A model generated the notes under the pieces. It ran no database searches. It was not told the origin of the DNA and saw only the letters and a program-made list of their open reading frames with translations. A stretch of 64,000 nt of DNA from the NCBI RefSeq assembly GCF_036924595.1, contig NZ_JAZHRV010000001.1, positions 6,014,001 through 6,078,000 on the forward strand, in the 5' to 3' direction. The position numbers and the translations under genes are program-made. Source of the stretch: Bradyrhizobium algeriense (lineage in GTDB: Bacteria > Pseudomonadota > Alphaproteobacteria > Rhizobiales > Xanthobacteraceae). Shown here in pieces: positions 9,203 to 16,872 of the stretch (position 1 is the first letter of the stretch; each line of letters starts with the position of its first letter).

Positions 9203-10969
9203 ATGCACGCGCCTGGACCCGAGCGAAGACTCGCTGCGGTCCTTGCCGCCGACATGGTCGGCTACAGCCGGCTGATGGAGGTTGACGAGGCGGGGACGCT
9301 TGCCCGCCTGAAAACCCACCGGCTTGAGCTCATCGATCCCTTGATTGCCAAGAACCGCGGCCGCATCATCAAGACCACCGGCGACGGCATGCTGGTGGAA
9401 TTCCATAGCGTCGTTGATGCGGTGTCGTGCGCGGCCGAAGTGCAGCGGCGGATGGCGCGGCGCAATGCCGACGTGTCGCCGGCGCGGTGGATCCAATTCC
9501 GCATCGGCATCAATCTGGGCGATATCATCATCGAGGAGAACGACATCTTCGGCGACGGCGTCAACGTTGCGGCGCGTCTCGAGGTGCTCGCCGAGCCAGG
9601 CGGCATCTGCGTCTCCGGCGCCGTGCGCGATCAGGTCGGCGACCGGCTCGACGACATCGCCTTTGAGGATCTCGGCAACCAGAACGTCAAGAACATCACC
9701 CGCCCGATCCACGTCTTTCGGGTGCGCTTCGAGCCGGAAGCCGCCGAGACGCCGATGAGCGGCAAGGACGGCGCGGCAGCGACCATCGCGACCAGGAAGC
9801 CGTCCATCGCGGTGCTGCCGCTGGTCAACATGAGCGGCGACCCGGAGCAGGAATTCTTTGCCGACGGCCTCACCGAGGACATCATCACCGAGCTGTCGCG
9901 CTTCCGCGATCTTCTCGTCATCTCGCGCAACTCGACCTTCGTGCACAAGGGTAAGGCGGTGAAGGTGCAGGAAATTGCCCGCGAGCTCGACGTCGAATAC
10001 GTGCTCGAGGGAAGCGTGCGCAAGGTCGGCGATCGCGTCCGTGTCACCGTGCAGCTGATCGACGCACAAACCGACCGGCACGTCTGGGCGGAACGCTACG
10101 ACCGCAAGCTCGAGGACATCTTCGCCATTCAGGACGAAGTGACCGGCGCGATCGTTGCCACCCTCCCCGGCCGCGTCGAGGCTGCCACGCACGAGCGGGC
10201 GAAGCGCAAGCGGACCGACAACATGGCGGCCTATGAGTACGTCCTGGCCGCGAAGGTGCTGCACCACCGCTCGCAACGGGAAGCCAACGCCGAGGCACAG
10301 GCCCTGCTCGAACGCGCGCTTGCGCTCGATCCGGACTATGCGCACGCCCATGCCTGGAGGGCGTGCGTGCTGGGCCAGACATGGGTCTATGGCTGGTGCG
10401 CGGATCGCGACGCCACCTTCCAAGAGGTGGCCGCCGAGTTGCAGCTTGCGCTGGCGCTCGACGATAACGACAGCGACGTTCATCGCATCCTGGCCGCGGT
10501 GAATTTGACCCGCGACGATCACGACAGCGCCGCATATCACCAGGAGCGCGCGCTGGCCCTCAATCCCAATTACGACCTTGTGGTGGTACAGCAAGGCGAG
10601 TTTCTGACCTGGCTGGGCCGGCCCGAGGAAGGCATCGACTGGATCAGGAAGGCGATGCGCCTCAACCCCTACCACCCCGAGCGTTTTTGGAATCACCTCG
10701 GCCGCGCGTTCTACTGCGCCGAGAAATACGCGGAGGCCGCCGAAGCCTTCGCGCGGATCACGCGGCCCGATTTCACGCATCACGCCTTCCTCGCCGCCAT
10801 CTTCGCGCAGATGGGCAATGGCGTTGCGGCCGCGGCGCATGCGGCCGAGGTCGTGAAGCTCGAACCGGGCTTCTCGGTGACGAGCTATCTCGCCACCCAG
10901 CACTACAAGCATGAGGCCGACCGCCGGCGGCATGAGGCCGGTCTGCTCAAGGCGGGATTGCCGGTGTGA
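9203..10969 (+). CDS. Class III adenylate cyclase with CadC/TolB-like and TPR domains
   Basis: 588 aa. An N-terminal cyclase homology domain (about 8-180) has both metal aspartates, D17 in AADMVGYS and D61 in TGDGM, plus the transition-state pair N121 and R125 in NVAARLE, so it should be an active nucleotide cyclase. Residues about 197-320 form the alpha/beta domain seen in CadC-type regulators (SIAVLPLVNMSGD ... FFADGLTEDI ... LEGSVRK). The rest is helical TPR repeats (for example ALALDPDYAHAHAWRACVLG). There are no membrane segments. Bradyrhizobia carry many such soluble cyclases; the activating signal is unknown. A paralogue with the same three-part layout lies at 22414-24228. The GAGAGGCGAAA upstream serves as ribosome site. 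Confidence 0.9.
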   Translation: MHAPGPERRLAAVLAADMVGYSRLMEVDEAGTLARLKTHRLELIDPLIAKNRGRIIKTTGDGMLVEFHSVVDAVSCAAEVQRRMARRNADVSPARWIQFRIGINLGDIIIEENDIFGDGVNVAARLEVLAEPGGICVSGAVRDQVGDRLDDIAFEDLGNQNVKNITRPIHVFRVRFEPEAAETPMSGKDGAAATIATRKPSIAVLPLVNMSGDPEQEFFADGLTEDIITELSRFRDLLVISRNSTFVHKGKAVKVQEIARELDVEYVLEGSVRKVGDRVRVTVQLIDAQTDRHVWAERYDRKLEDIFAIQDEVTGAIVATLPGRVEAATHERAKRKRTDNMAAYEYVLAAKVLHHRSQREANAEAQALLERALALDPDYAHAHAWRACVLGQTWVYGWCADRDATFQEVAAELQLALALDDNDSDVHRILAAVNLTRDDHDSAAYHQERALALNPNYDLVVVQQGEFLTWLGRPEEGIDWIRKAMRLNPYHPERFWNHLGRAFYCAEKYAEAAEAFARITRPDFTHHAFLAAIFAQMGNGVAAAAHAAEVVKLEPGFSVTSYLATQHYKHEADRRRHEAGLLKAGLPV

Positions 10970-11096
10970 GGTTGGCGCGATTTGCGGCACAAGCCCGCCT
11001 TCGCCAAGTGGCTTCGGCGCGGCAGCCTTCGCTTGCTTCGCTACGATAGAGTTGGGTTTGGCTTGCCGAGCCGTAGCTTGCGAAGCAAGCGAAGGC

Positions 11097-11171
11097 TGGT
11101 GGGCGCGACAGGGATCGAACCTGTGACCCCTACCATGTCAAGGTAGTGCTCTCCCGCTGAGCTACGCGCCC
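11097..11171 (-). tRNA. tRNA-Val (anticodon GAC)
   Basis: 75 nt including an encoded CCA. The 7-bp acceptor stem is GGGCGCG/CGCGCCC, the D arm is GCTC/GAGC, and the anticodon stem CTACC/GGTAG closes the loop TTGACAT with anticodon GAC. The T arm ACAGG-TTCGATC-CCTGT is complete. The variable loop is short and the discriminator base is A. All invariant positions seen in bacterial class I tRNAs are present. Confidence 0.97.
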
Positions 11172-11178
11172 TGGAAAT

Positions 11179-11196
11179 GGGATGATCGATCATCCC
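11179..11196. repeat. 18-bp perfect palindrome upstream of tRNA-Val
   Basis: GGGATGATCGATCATCCC reads the same on both strands and lies eight bases 5' of the tRNA-Val gene, in its expected promoter/leader. It could be an RNA hairpin in the pre-tRNA leader, a protein site or chance. Confidence 0.5.
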
Positions 11197-11307
11197 GCTC
11201 CAGCTTTAATCGTATTGGGTGGGGTCCGTATATCGGCTCCAAAGCGCCCCCGCAAGGATGCTTGGACGTAATTTCCGGAGTGTTTTCGGACCAAAAAGGA
11301 GGCCGAA

Positions 11308-11667
11308 TCAGGCCGCCAGCATCTTGTTCACTTCACTGACCAGCTCGCGGAGGTGAACCGGCTTGGCCAGCACCTTGGCGTTCTTGGGCGCTTCCGAATC
11401 GGAATTCAGGGCGACGGCCGCAAAGCCGGTGATGAACATGATCTTGATGTCGGGGTCGAGTTCCGAGGCGCGGCGCGCCAGCTCGATACCGTCCATTTCC
11501 GGCATCACGATATCGGTCAGCAGCATCTCGAACGGCTCCTCGCGCAGCCGCTGATAGGCCGACATGCCGTTATCGTGGGGCGAGACCTGAAACCCGGCAT
11601 TTTCCAGTGCCTTGACCAGGAAGCGGCGCATGTCGTTGTCGTCTTCGGCGAGCAGGATCTTGTGCAT
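11308..11667 (-). CDS. cpdR: Single-domain response regulator CpdR
   Basis: 119 aa, only a receiver domain. Acidic pocket E8-D9-D10, phosphoacceptor D52 in LLTDIVMPEMDG, a Thr in FITGFA and K102 in AKPVHL are all present. The sequence follows alphaproteobacterial CpdR, which in its unphosphorylated form brings ClpXP to the cell pole for cell-cycle proteolysis and is phosphorylated through CckA-ChpT. The length and the FITGFAAVALN segment fit that family rather than CheY. It is transcribed away from the hutG-like gene at 11990. Confidence 0.88.
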   Translation of the reverse strand: MHKILLAEDDNDMRRFLVKALENAGFQVSPHDNGMSAYQRLREEPFEMLLTDIVMPEMDGIELARRASELDPDIKIMFITGFAAVALNSDSEAPKNAKVLAKPVHLRELVSEVNKMLAA

Positions 11668-11989
11668 GGCGGTCGGTCGTCGCTTCCAGCTTGGAGGATC
11701 GTTCCGCCCACTAAGCCCGACAGAGGGTAAATTTCAGTTAAAAGGTAACGGCTTCTTGGCGATGGCGGGCGGCGCTATTTTTGTAGCGGCATGTACCAAG
11801 ATCGATCAAGGCGGCGCTTTTCGGGCGGTTGCGACACCTTCCACGAGAACGGCGGCTTTTTTCGCTTGGCAGAATGATTACGATTACGGACAATGCATCC
11901 TTACAAAACCCCTGCCCCTCCCGGTAGAATCGGTCGCTTGATCGACCGGCCGACGGGAAATGCGGACATTCAAGGGACGGCGCCCGACG
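11668..11989. other. Intergenic region between divergent cpdR and hutG
   Basis: 322 bases without a supported gene. It must hold both divergent promoters, but I see no strong -35/-10 pair and no clear CtrA site. The imperfect dyad GTTAAAAGGTAAC at about 11736-11748 is near the cpdR side. Overlapping reading frames here have no family resemblance. Confidence 0.5.
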
Positions 11990-12877
11990 ATGACCCAGTT
12001 TGATGGCGAACTGTCGCCTCCCTTCGAGATCGTGGAGCCGGCCAGCTGGCGGGCGCCGATCATCTTCAACTCGCCCCATTCCGGCTCGGTCTACTCGTCC
12101 GAATTCCTCAACGCCTCCCGGATCGACCTCGCCGCGCTGCGCCGCTCCGAGGATTCGTTCATGGACGAATTGATCGGCGGCCTGAGCGAGCAGGGCTTTC
12201 CGACGGTGCGGGTCAATTTTCCTCGCTCCTATGTCGACGTGAACCGCGAGCCTTATGAGCTCGATCCGCGGATGTTCACCGGACGCCTGCCGAGCTTCGC
12301 CAATACCCGCTCGATGCGAGTGGCCGGCGGCCTCGGCACCATCCCGCGCGTGGTCGGCGACGGGCAGGAAATCTATCGCGAGCGGCTTTCCGTCGACGAC
12401 GCGCTGGGGCGGATCGAGGCGCTCTACAAGCCGTATCACCGGGCGCTGCGGCGGCTGATCAACAAGGCCCATCAGGCGTTCGGAACCGTGATCCTGGTGG
12501 ATTGCCATTCGATGCCCTCGGTCGGCGTGTCGCGGGACGAGCCGCGGCGGCCCGACATCGTGATCGGCGACCGCTACGGCACCAGTTGCGCGAGCCTGCT
12601 GCCCGATGTCGTCGAGGAAATCATGAGCGGGCTCGGCTATTCGATCGGCCGCAACAAGCCCTATGCCGGCGGGTTCATCACCGAGCATTACGGCAACCCG
12701 GCGAGCGGACTGCACACCGTGCAGCTCGAACTCAACCGCGCGATCTATATGGACGAGCGGCGTCGGGAACGCAGCCCGCGCTTTGCGCAAGTGGCCACCG
12801 ATTTCGCCGCGCTCGCCGACGCGCTGGCCCAGGTGCCGCTCGGGGATCTCGGCCCGTTCCAGGCGGCGGCGGAGTAG
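11990..12877 (+). CDS. hutG: N-formylglutamate amidohydrolase
   Basis: 295 aa from ATG at 11990; a longer in-frame start at 11960 adds only a basic, unconserved stretch. The sequence shows the family's metal motif NSPHSG near the N-terminus, SEDSFMDEL, the RSYVDVNREPYELDPRMF block and VDCHSMPS with the further conserved His. The enzyme hydrolyses N-formyl-L-glutamate to formate and glutamate, the last step of one histidine-degradation route. No other hut genes are in the window, so a broader role in formyl-amide salvage is possible. It is cytoplasmic. The gene symbol is by family and not by operon context. Confidence 0.85.
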   Translation: MTQFDGELSPPFEIVEPASWRAPIIFNSPHSGSVYSSEFLNASRIDLAALRRSEDSFMDELIGGLSEQGFPTVRVNFPRSYVDVNREPYELDPRMFTGRLPSFANTRSMRVAGGLGTIPRVVGDGQEIYRERLSVDDALGRIEALYKPYHRALRRLINKAHQAFGTVILVDCHSMPSVGVSRDEPRRPDIVIGDRYGTSCASLLPDVVEEIMSGLGYSIGRNKPYAGGFITEHYGNPASGLHTVQLELNRAIYMDERRRERSPRFAQVATDFAALADALAQVPLGDLGPFQAAAE

Positions 12878-13045
12878 AGGCCAGACCGATCAGCCGCAAC
12901 GTCTTCGCCAACGCGTTCACGTGCGTCCTGGACGGAGGACCGCAAGGCCGAATGAAAAATCTTGAAATCAACCCCATGCAAAGAAGGGTTCGCCCAGCTT
13001 GAGGCGCCCTCGTCGGAGACCGAAGGTGCTCAGCGGGGGCAAAAG

Positions 13046-13133
13046 AAAAAAGGGCCGCTTGAATGAACAAGCGGCCCAAGTCTAGGGAGGAAACGCCCAA
13101 GGAGGGCAGCGATAGGGCGAGGCCCTACCGCAC
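13046..13133 (-). ncRNA. Candidate trans-acting sRNA with anti-Shine-Dalgarno loops
   Basis: Read on the minus strand this is an 88-nt compact transcript. A hairpin TAGGGC/GCCCTA (13127-13113) comes first. A second hairpin GCCC-TCCTT-GGGC (13107-13095) exposes UCCUU, and a single-stranded TTTCCTCCC follows. It ends in a perfect 10-bp terminator stem GGGCCGCTTG/CAAGCGGCCC (13077-13052) with six U residues (13051-13046). CU-rich anti-SD loops plus a strong terminator are the hallmark of rhizobial alpha-r-type sRNAs that block ribosome binding of many mRNAs. The promoter is listed separately. There is no coding potential. Confidence 0.68.
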
Positions 13134-13139
13134 CGCAAC

Positions 13140-13168
13140 AATATGCGGCCGCGCTGCACAAAACGCAA
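13140..13168 (-). promoter_or_regulatory. Sigma-70 promoter of the sRNA
   Basis: On the minus strand TTGCGT (13168-13163), a 17-base spacer, and CATATT (13145-13140). Transcription would begin around 13133, directly before the first hairpin of the sRNA candidate. Confidence 0.5.
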
Positions 13169-13498
13169 GGGTTTTTGGCTCGGTTCCGGTCCAAAGTGGA
13201 ACAGACTGGCGGATCGGCAACACTTCCGATGTACGGCTATTATATAAGTAAAATCAATATCTTAGATAGATTTCTGGTTGAGCCACGGCCTCCGTGCAGT
13301 GCTGGTATGCCAAAACTCGCAACTTCGTGATGGCACGGCTAACCAAAAATCCACGCTTAAACGAAGCCTTTTCGAAAGCCGATTCGAAAGCCAGTTCGCA
13401 ATACGAATGGGAATAACGCGCCGTTGGCGGTGCGCGGCAGCCCGGATTGGGCTAGGCAAGAGGCGGTATTCTTTCTCGATTGGCGGTAAGGGATAGTC

Positions 13499-14278
13499 GT
13501 GACGGTCATCGATTTCACAGCCTTCATAGGCCGCCTCGCGACTGCGTCCGGCGAAACCATCCTGCCGTTCTTCCGGACCTCACTCTCCATCGACAACAAG
13601 AGCGCGAGCGATTTCGATCCGGTCACCGAGGCCGACCGCGCCGCCGAAGCTGTCATGCGCCGCCTGATCAAGGCCAACTTTCCCCAGCACGGCATCGTCG
13701 GCGAGGAATTCGGCAACGAGCGCCAGGACGCCGAATATGTCTGGGTGCTCGATCCCATCGACGGCACCAAATCCTTCATCGCGGGATTTCCGATCTGGGG
13801 CACGCTGATCGCGCTGCTGCACAAGGGCACGCCGGTGTTCGGCATGATGCACCAGCCCTATATCGGCGAGCGCTTTTCAGGCGATTCTGGCTCGGCGCAT
13901 TATTCCGGGCCGTCCGGTGAGCGGCGGCTCACCGTGCGGCGCTGCGCGACGCTGAAGAAAGCGACCTCTTTTACCACCAGTCCCCTGCTGATGAACGCCG
14001 CGGACCGCGAAGCTTTCGGCCGGGTCGAGGCAGCGGTGCGGCTGACGCGCTATGGCGGTGACTGCTATTCCTACTGCATGCTGGCGGCCGGCCATCTCGA
14101 CCTCGTGGTCGAGACCGAACTCAAGCCTTACGACATCGCCGCATTGATCCCGATCGTCACCGGCGCCGGCGGCGTCGTCACCAACTGGGAGGGCAAGCCC
14201 GCCCAGAGCGGCGGCCGCATCATCGCTGCCGGCGACGCCCGCGTGCACGAGGCGGCACTGAAGCTCTTGAACAGCTAG
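13499..14278 (+). CDS. hisN: Histidinol-phosphatase, inositol monophosphatase family
   Basis: 259 aa from a GTG start. It has the full Mg-dependent phosphatase fingerprint: DPVTEAD (40-46), GEEFG (E69/E70), the metal-binding DPIDGTKSF (85-93) and the C-terminal GGDCYSYCMLAAGHLDLVVE ... PYDIAAL. The conservation pattern follows the HisN branch, which dephosphorylates L-histidinol phosphate in histidine synthesis, although inositol or PAP phosphatase activity cannot be excluded by eye. The enzyme is cytoplasmic. The next gene begins eight bases after the stop, suggesting co-transcription. Confidence 0.82.
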   Translation: MTVIDFTAFIGRLATASGETILPFFRTSLSIDNKSASDFDPVTEADRAAEAVMRRLIKANFPQHGIVGEEFGNERQDAEYVWVLDPIDGTKSFIAGFPIWGTLIALLHKGTPVFGMMHQPYIGERFSGDSGSAHYSGPSGERRLTVRRCATLKKATSFTTSPLLMNAADREAFGRVEAAVRLTRYGGDCYSYCMLAAGHLDLVVETELKPYDIAALIPIVTGAGGVVTNWEGKPAQSGGRIIAAGDARVHEAALKLLNS

Positions 14279-14285
14279 GGCCTCG

Positions 14286-14813
14286 ATGGACGCGATGTTG
14301 GTCGTCCATATGCAGGTCGGGCTCCTCGGCGGCATGCCCAAACATGATTTGCACGGCGTCGTGGATCGCATCAACCGGCTGGCCGCCAGGGTCCGTGCCC
14401 AAACCGGCAAGGTAATTTTGATCCAGCATTGCGGCGGCACGGGAGACGCCTTTGAGCCGCTAACGCCGGGATGGCAGTTTCTTCCCGAAGTTGTCCGGGA
14501 AGCTGCCGACATTATCGTCCCGACTACTCTGAACGATCCTTTTGCCGGCACGGACCTGCAGGCGCGTTTGAAGGAGCTCCAGCCCGACCGGGTCCTGATC
14601 ACCGGATGGGCAACTGATTTCTGCGTTGATTCCACGGTTCGTTCGACGGTTGCACATCATTACGATGTTGTGGCGGTAGCCGACGGCCACACCCTGAGCG
14701 ACCGTCCTCACCTCGATGCCCTCAGCATCATTCGCCATCACAATTGGGTCTGGAGCAACCTGATCACCCGGCGTTCCATCAAGGTCGCTGCGACAGATGA
14801 ATTGCTGCCTTGA
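14286..14813 (+). CDS. Isochorismatase-family protein with altered catalytic triad
   Basis: 175 aa. The fold is clear from LVVHMQVGLL, DPFAGTDL and the nucleophile motif ITGWATDFCVDSTVRS (C113). However, the catalytic Asp that normally sits in the V-x-D-x-Q motif is His (H8), and the usual Lys before the N-x-x-F-x-G-T-D-L motif is Thr (T80), so only one of the three residues remains. Either the protein is a non-hydrolytic relative or it uses a different mechanism. It starts eight bases after hisN and is probably in the same transcript. Substrate unknown. Confidence 0.78.
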   Translation: MDAMLVVHMQVGLLGGMPKHDLHGVVDRINRLAARVRAQTGKVILIQHCGGTGDAFEPLTPGWQFLPEVVREAADIIVPTTLNDPFAGTDLQARLKELQPDRVLITGWATDFCVDSTVRSTVAHHYDVVAVADGHTLSDRPHLDALSIIRHHNWVWSNLITRRSIKVAATDELLP

Positions 14814-14966
14814 TCCACGCGTGGCGGGACGGGGTGCAACCGGCTGAATCGGCCGCAACCTCTGGCACCGACGCGCAACAAGCGGCATACTCGCCCCATC
14901 ACGGACGAACGCGCGGCGCTTCTTGCGAGCCCCGCGCCAAAACAGATCCGGATCAGGGGGGCTTGC

Positions 14967-15935
14967 ATGAAAACGGCACGCACGCTGTTGGCCGCATTAG
15001 CGCTGTCGCTGGTACCGGTAGCGGCAACCGCACAAGATTTCCCAAGCAAACCGATCAAGCTGATCGTGCCGTTCCCACCCGGCGGCCCCAACGACATCAT
15101 CGCGCGCCTGGTCGGTCAGCGCATGTCGGAAATCACGAAGCAGCCGGTTGTAATCGACAATCGCGGCGGCCAGGCCGGCGTGCTCGGCACCGATGCGGTC
15201 GCGAAGGCAGCCCCCGACGGCTACACGATCGGGATCGTGAGCGCGAGCGCGCTGGTCATCAACCCGACAATGGAAAAGGTGCCTTACGACGTGACGAAGG
15301 ACTTTACGCCCGTCACGCTGGTAACGACGGTGCCGGAAATGCTTGTCGTCGCCAGCAACGTTCCCGCCAGCGACATGAAGGAGCTGGTCGCGCTCGCCAA
15401 GGCGCAGCCGGGGAAACTCAATTTCGCATCTGCCGGCGTCGGCGGTATGCCGCATCTTGCCGGTGAATTGCTCAAGCAGACGGCCAGGATCGACATCGTG
15501 CACGTGCCCTATCGCGGCGCTGCGCCCGCCATCAACGATCTGCTCGGCCAGCAGGTGCAGATGGCGTTCCTCGATTTGCCGGTGCTGCTGCCGCATATCA
15601 AGGCCGGCACCCTGCGCCCGATTGCCCTCGGCGCTCCGAAACGCGCGCCCACCTCGCCTGACGTGCCGACCACCGCGGAGGTCGGCATGCCGGACCTCCT
15701 GATCGAAAACTGGTACGGCATGGTCGCACCGGGCGGAACGCCCGAGCCGATCGTCGCCATCCTGAACCGCCTCGCCAACGAGGCGATGAACGACCCGCAG
15801 GTGAAGCAGAAGCTCGCCGATCAGGGCCTGACGGTCGCCGGCGACACGCCGGGGCATTTTCGCAACTACATCGGAGCGGAGACCCAGAAGTGGGCGCGCG
15901 TCATCAAGGCCGCCGGCCTTGCCACGGGCAAGTAA
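14967..15935 (+). CDS. Bug-family tripartite tricarboxylate transporter substrate-binding protein
   Basis: 322 aa with a Sec signal peptide (LLAALALSLVPVAATAQ). The mature part starts DFPSKPIKLIVPFPPGGPNDIIAR, the classic Bug/TctC opening, then VIDNRGGQAGVLGTDAVAKAAPDGYT. Members are periplasmic binding proteins for carboxylates and other small organic acids, working with TctAB membrane partners or as orphan sensors. No TctA or TctB gene is adjacent, so this is an orphan, as is common in this group. AGGGGGGCTTGC provides a ribosome site. Confidence 0.92.
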   Translation: MKTARTLLAALALSLVPVAATAQDFPSKPIKLIVPFPPGGPNDIIARLVGQRMSEITKQPVVIDNRGGQAGVLGTDAVAKAAPDGYTIGIVSASALVINPTMEKVPYDVTKDFTPVTLVTTVPEMLVVASNVPASDMKELVALAKAQPGKLNFASAGVGGMPHLAGELLKQTARIDIVHVPYRGAAPAINDLLGQQVQMAFLDLPVLLPHIKAGTLRPIALGAPKRAPTSPDVPTTAEVGMPDLLIENWYGMVAPGGTPEPIVAILNRLANEAMNDPQVKQKLADQGLTVAGDTPGHFRNYIGAETQKWARVIKAAGLATGK

Positions 15936-16268
15936 CGTCCGGCTTCCCTGTCAGGCATCAGCCAGGCGTCCGCGCAATTCCCCTGCTGTGCCCTAAGAGC
16001 AGAAACGAGTCGGTTTAAGGCAATAACGAGTCCACCAGAACGTTGCGGCGCCGGCGTCACCCGCCCGCTCGCCGCGAAAGTCCGGTCCCGCCCAGGAAGC
16101 CGACGTAGAACGCAAGTCGCGTTTTCACCCAAAGCAGTCGTCAACTGGCAATGTCAATTGGTATTCGACTTATGCGCCCAGAGTCAGGATAGCAGCGATG
16201 ACAAAGGCTCGCGCGGTTTTCGTATGAGTTTGAACCATCTGCCTCGTGTTAACGACCAAGAGCCAATC
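15936..16268. other. Intergenic region without recognised feature
   Basis: 333 bases after the Bug gene. I find no convincing gene, terminator or repeat. An in-frame extension of the next small membrane protein (from TTG at 16158 or ATG at 16224) enters it, but without support from a ribosome site or composition. Confidence 0.4.
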
Positions 16269-16547
16269 ATGTTCGACGATCTGATGACCCTCTTGGTTAT
16301 TCTGTCTTTCGGCTTTCCCGCCATCCCATGGTTTTTTGGTGCGCGATGGGGGTTGAGAGGAGTTTGGCTCAGTACGGGATTTGCCGTCGTCATCCTACTA
16401 TGTCTTTTTCCAATATTGTTTTGGGTTGCATGCGGTGCCTGTGGGCAGGGTGCGATAGCCATCTTTGTGCTGGGGCCGATCTGGATTGCTTCGGCATTGC
16501 TTACGGTCACTTCGGCGGCGTTCACTTACTACAAATACACGCGCTAA
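16269..16547 (+). CDS. Small membrane protein, hypothetical
   Basis: 92 aa starting MFDDLMTLLVILSFGFP. Three hydrophobic stretches (about 6-20, 30-52 and 58-82) suggest an inner-membrane protein; two cysteines occur in VACGACGQG. I do not recognise the family. ATG 16269 was preferred because it directly precedes the first membrane helix; ATG 16224 would add a hydrophilic stretch. Base composition is lower in GC than the neighbours, as for the methyltransferase downstream, which suggests this 1.3-kb stretch may have been acquired. Confidence 0.5.
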   Translation: MFDDLMTLLVILSFGFPAIPWFFGARWGLRGVWLSTGFAVVILLCLFPILFWVACGACGQGAIAIFVLGPIWIASALLTVTSAAFTYYKYTR

Positions 16548-16712
16548 TTTCCGCAAGGGCCCGAAGGCGCGGGGGTAACGATACCGCCCGCGCTGGGCGT
16601 CGCAGACGAAGTGATTGAGTAAGGCATCAGCGATGTCGGCTCTTGGCACGGAACGGACTAACTGGGCCGGTCTGTTGATGTCCGCTGAGGTAGATCGGAA
16701 GTGGACGGCGGA

Positions 16713-16736
16713 GGGTCAAACGAGAGCTATTGACCC
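16713..16736. repeat. Inverted repeat GGGTCAA/TTGACCC
   Basis: Seven-base arms at 16713-16719 and 16730-16736 around a 10-base loop. The flanks (ATGTCCGCT ... CAGACAT) resemble degenerate copies of a dispersed bradyrhizobial intergenic repeat. It lies 57 bases before the TPP riboswitch. Confidence 0.4.
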
Positions 16737-16792
16737 AAAACAGACATTTGATTGCGGTGCTTGACGGCGGCCCGTCGGGCTGAAACGCTTCG

Positions 16793-16868
16793 TGCGTCCG
16801 GGGTGCCTGCTGTGCGGGCTGAGATCATACCCGTTGAACCTGTGTGGGTAATGCCAACGAAGGGAGCA
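16793..16868 (+). promoter_or_regulatory. TPP riboswitch (THI element)
   Basis: All conserved blocks are present in order: GGGGTGCC (16800-16807), P3 stem GCCTGC/GCGGGC, CTGAGA, P4 TACCC/GGGTA enclosing GTTGAACCTG, and AATGCCAACGAAGGGA. P1 pairs TGCGTCC (16793-16799) with GGGAGCA (16862-16868). The 3' arm of P1 includes the Shine-Dalgarno GGGAG, six bases before the ATG at 16873, so thiamine pyrophosphate binding would hide the ribosome site. There is no separate terminator, which points to translational control, as usual in Gram-negative bacteria. The regulated gene is a methyltransferase and not a thi gene. Confidence 0.93.
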
Positions 16869-16872
16869 AGCG

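Larger units (their letters stand above)
12878..13498. other. Intergenic region with sRNA candidate and tandem 12-mers
   Basis: 621 bases between hutG and hisN without a supported protein gene. It contains the minus-strand sRNA at 13046-13133 and its promoter. Further right, at 13371-13406, three successive 12-base units begin TTCG (two start TTCGAAAGCC), a short tandem repeat about 100 bases before hisN. The remainder is AT-richer than its surroundings (around 13230-13265) and shows nothing I can name. Confidence 0.5.

Noticed and set aside
8645..10990. 781-codon frame antisense to opgH end and the cyclase gene
   Set aside because: Crosses two well-supported plus-strand genes and has no motif; a composition artefact.
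13052..13077. Hairpin read as a plus-strand terminator for hutG
   Set aside because: On the plus strand it is preceded by A's and not followed by T's; the U-run is on the minus strand, so it terminates the sRNA.
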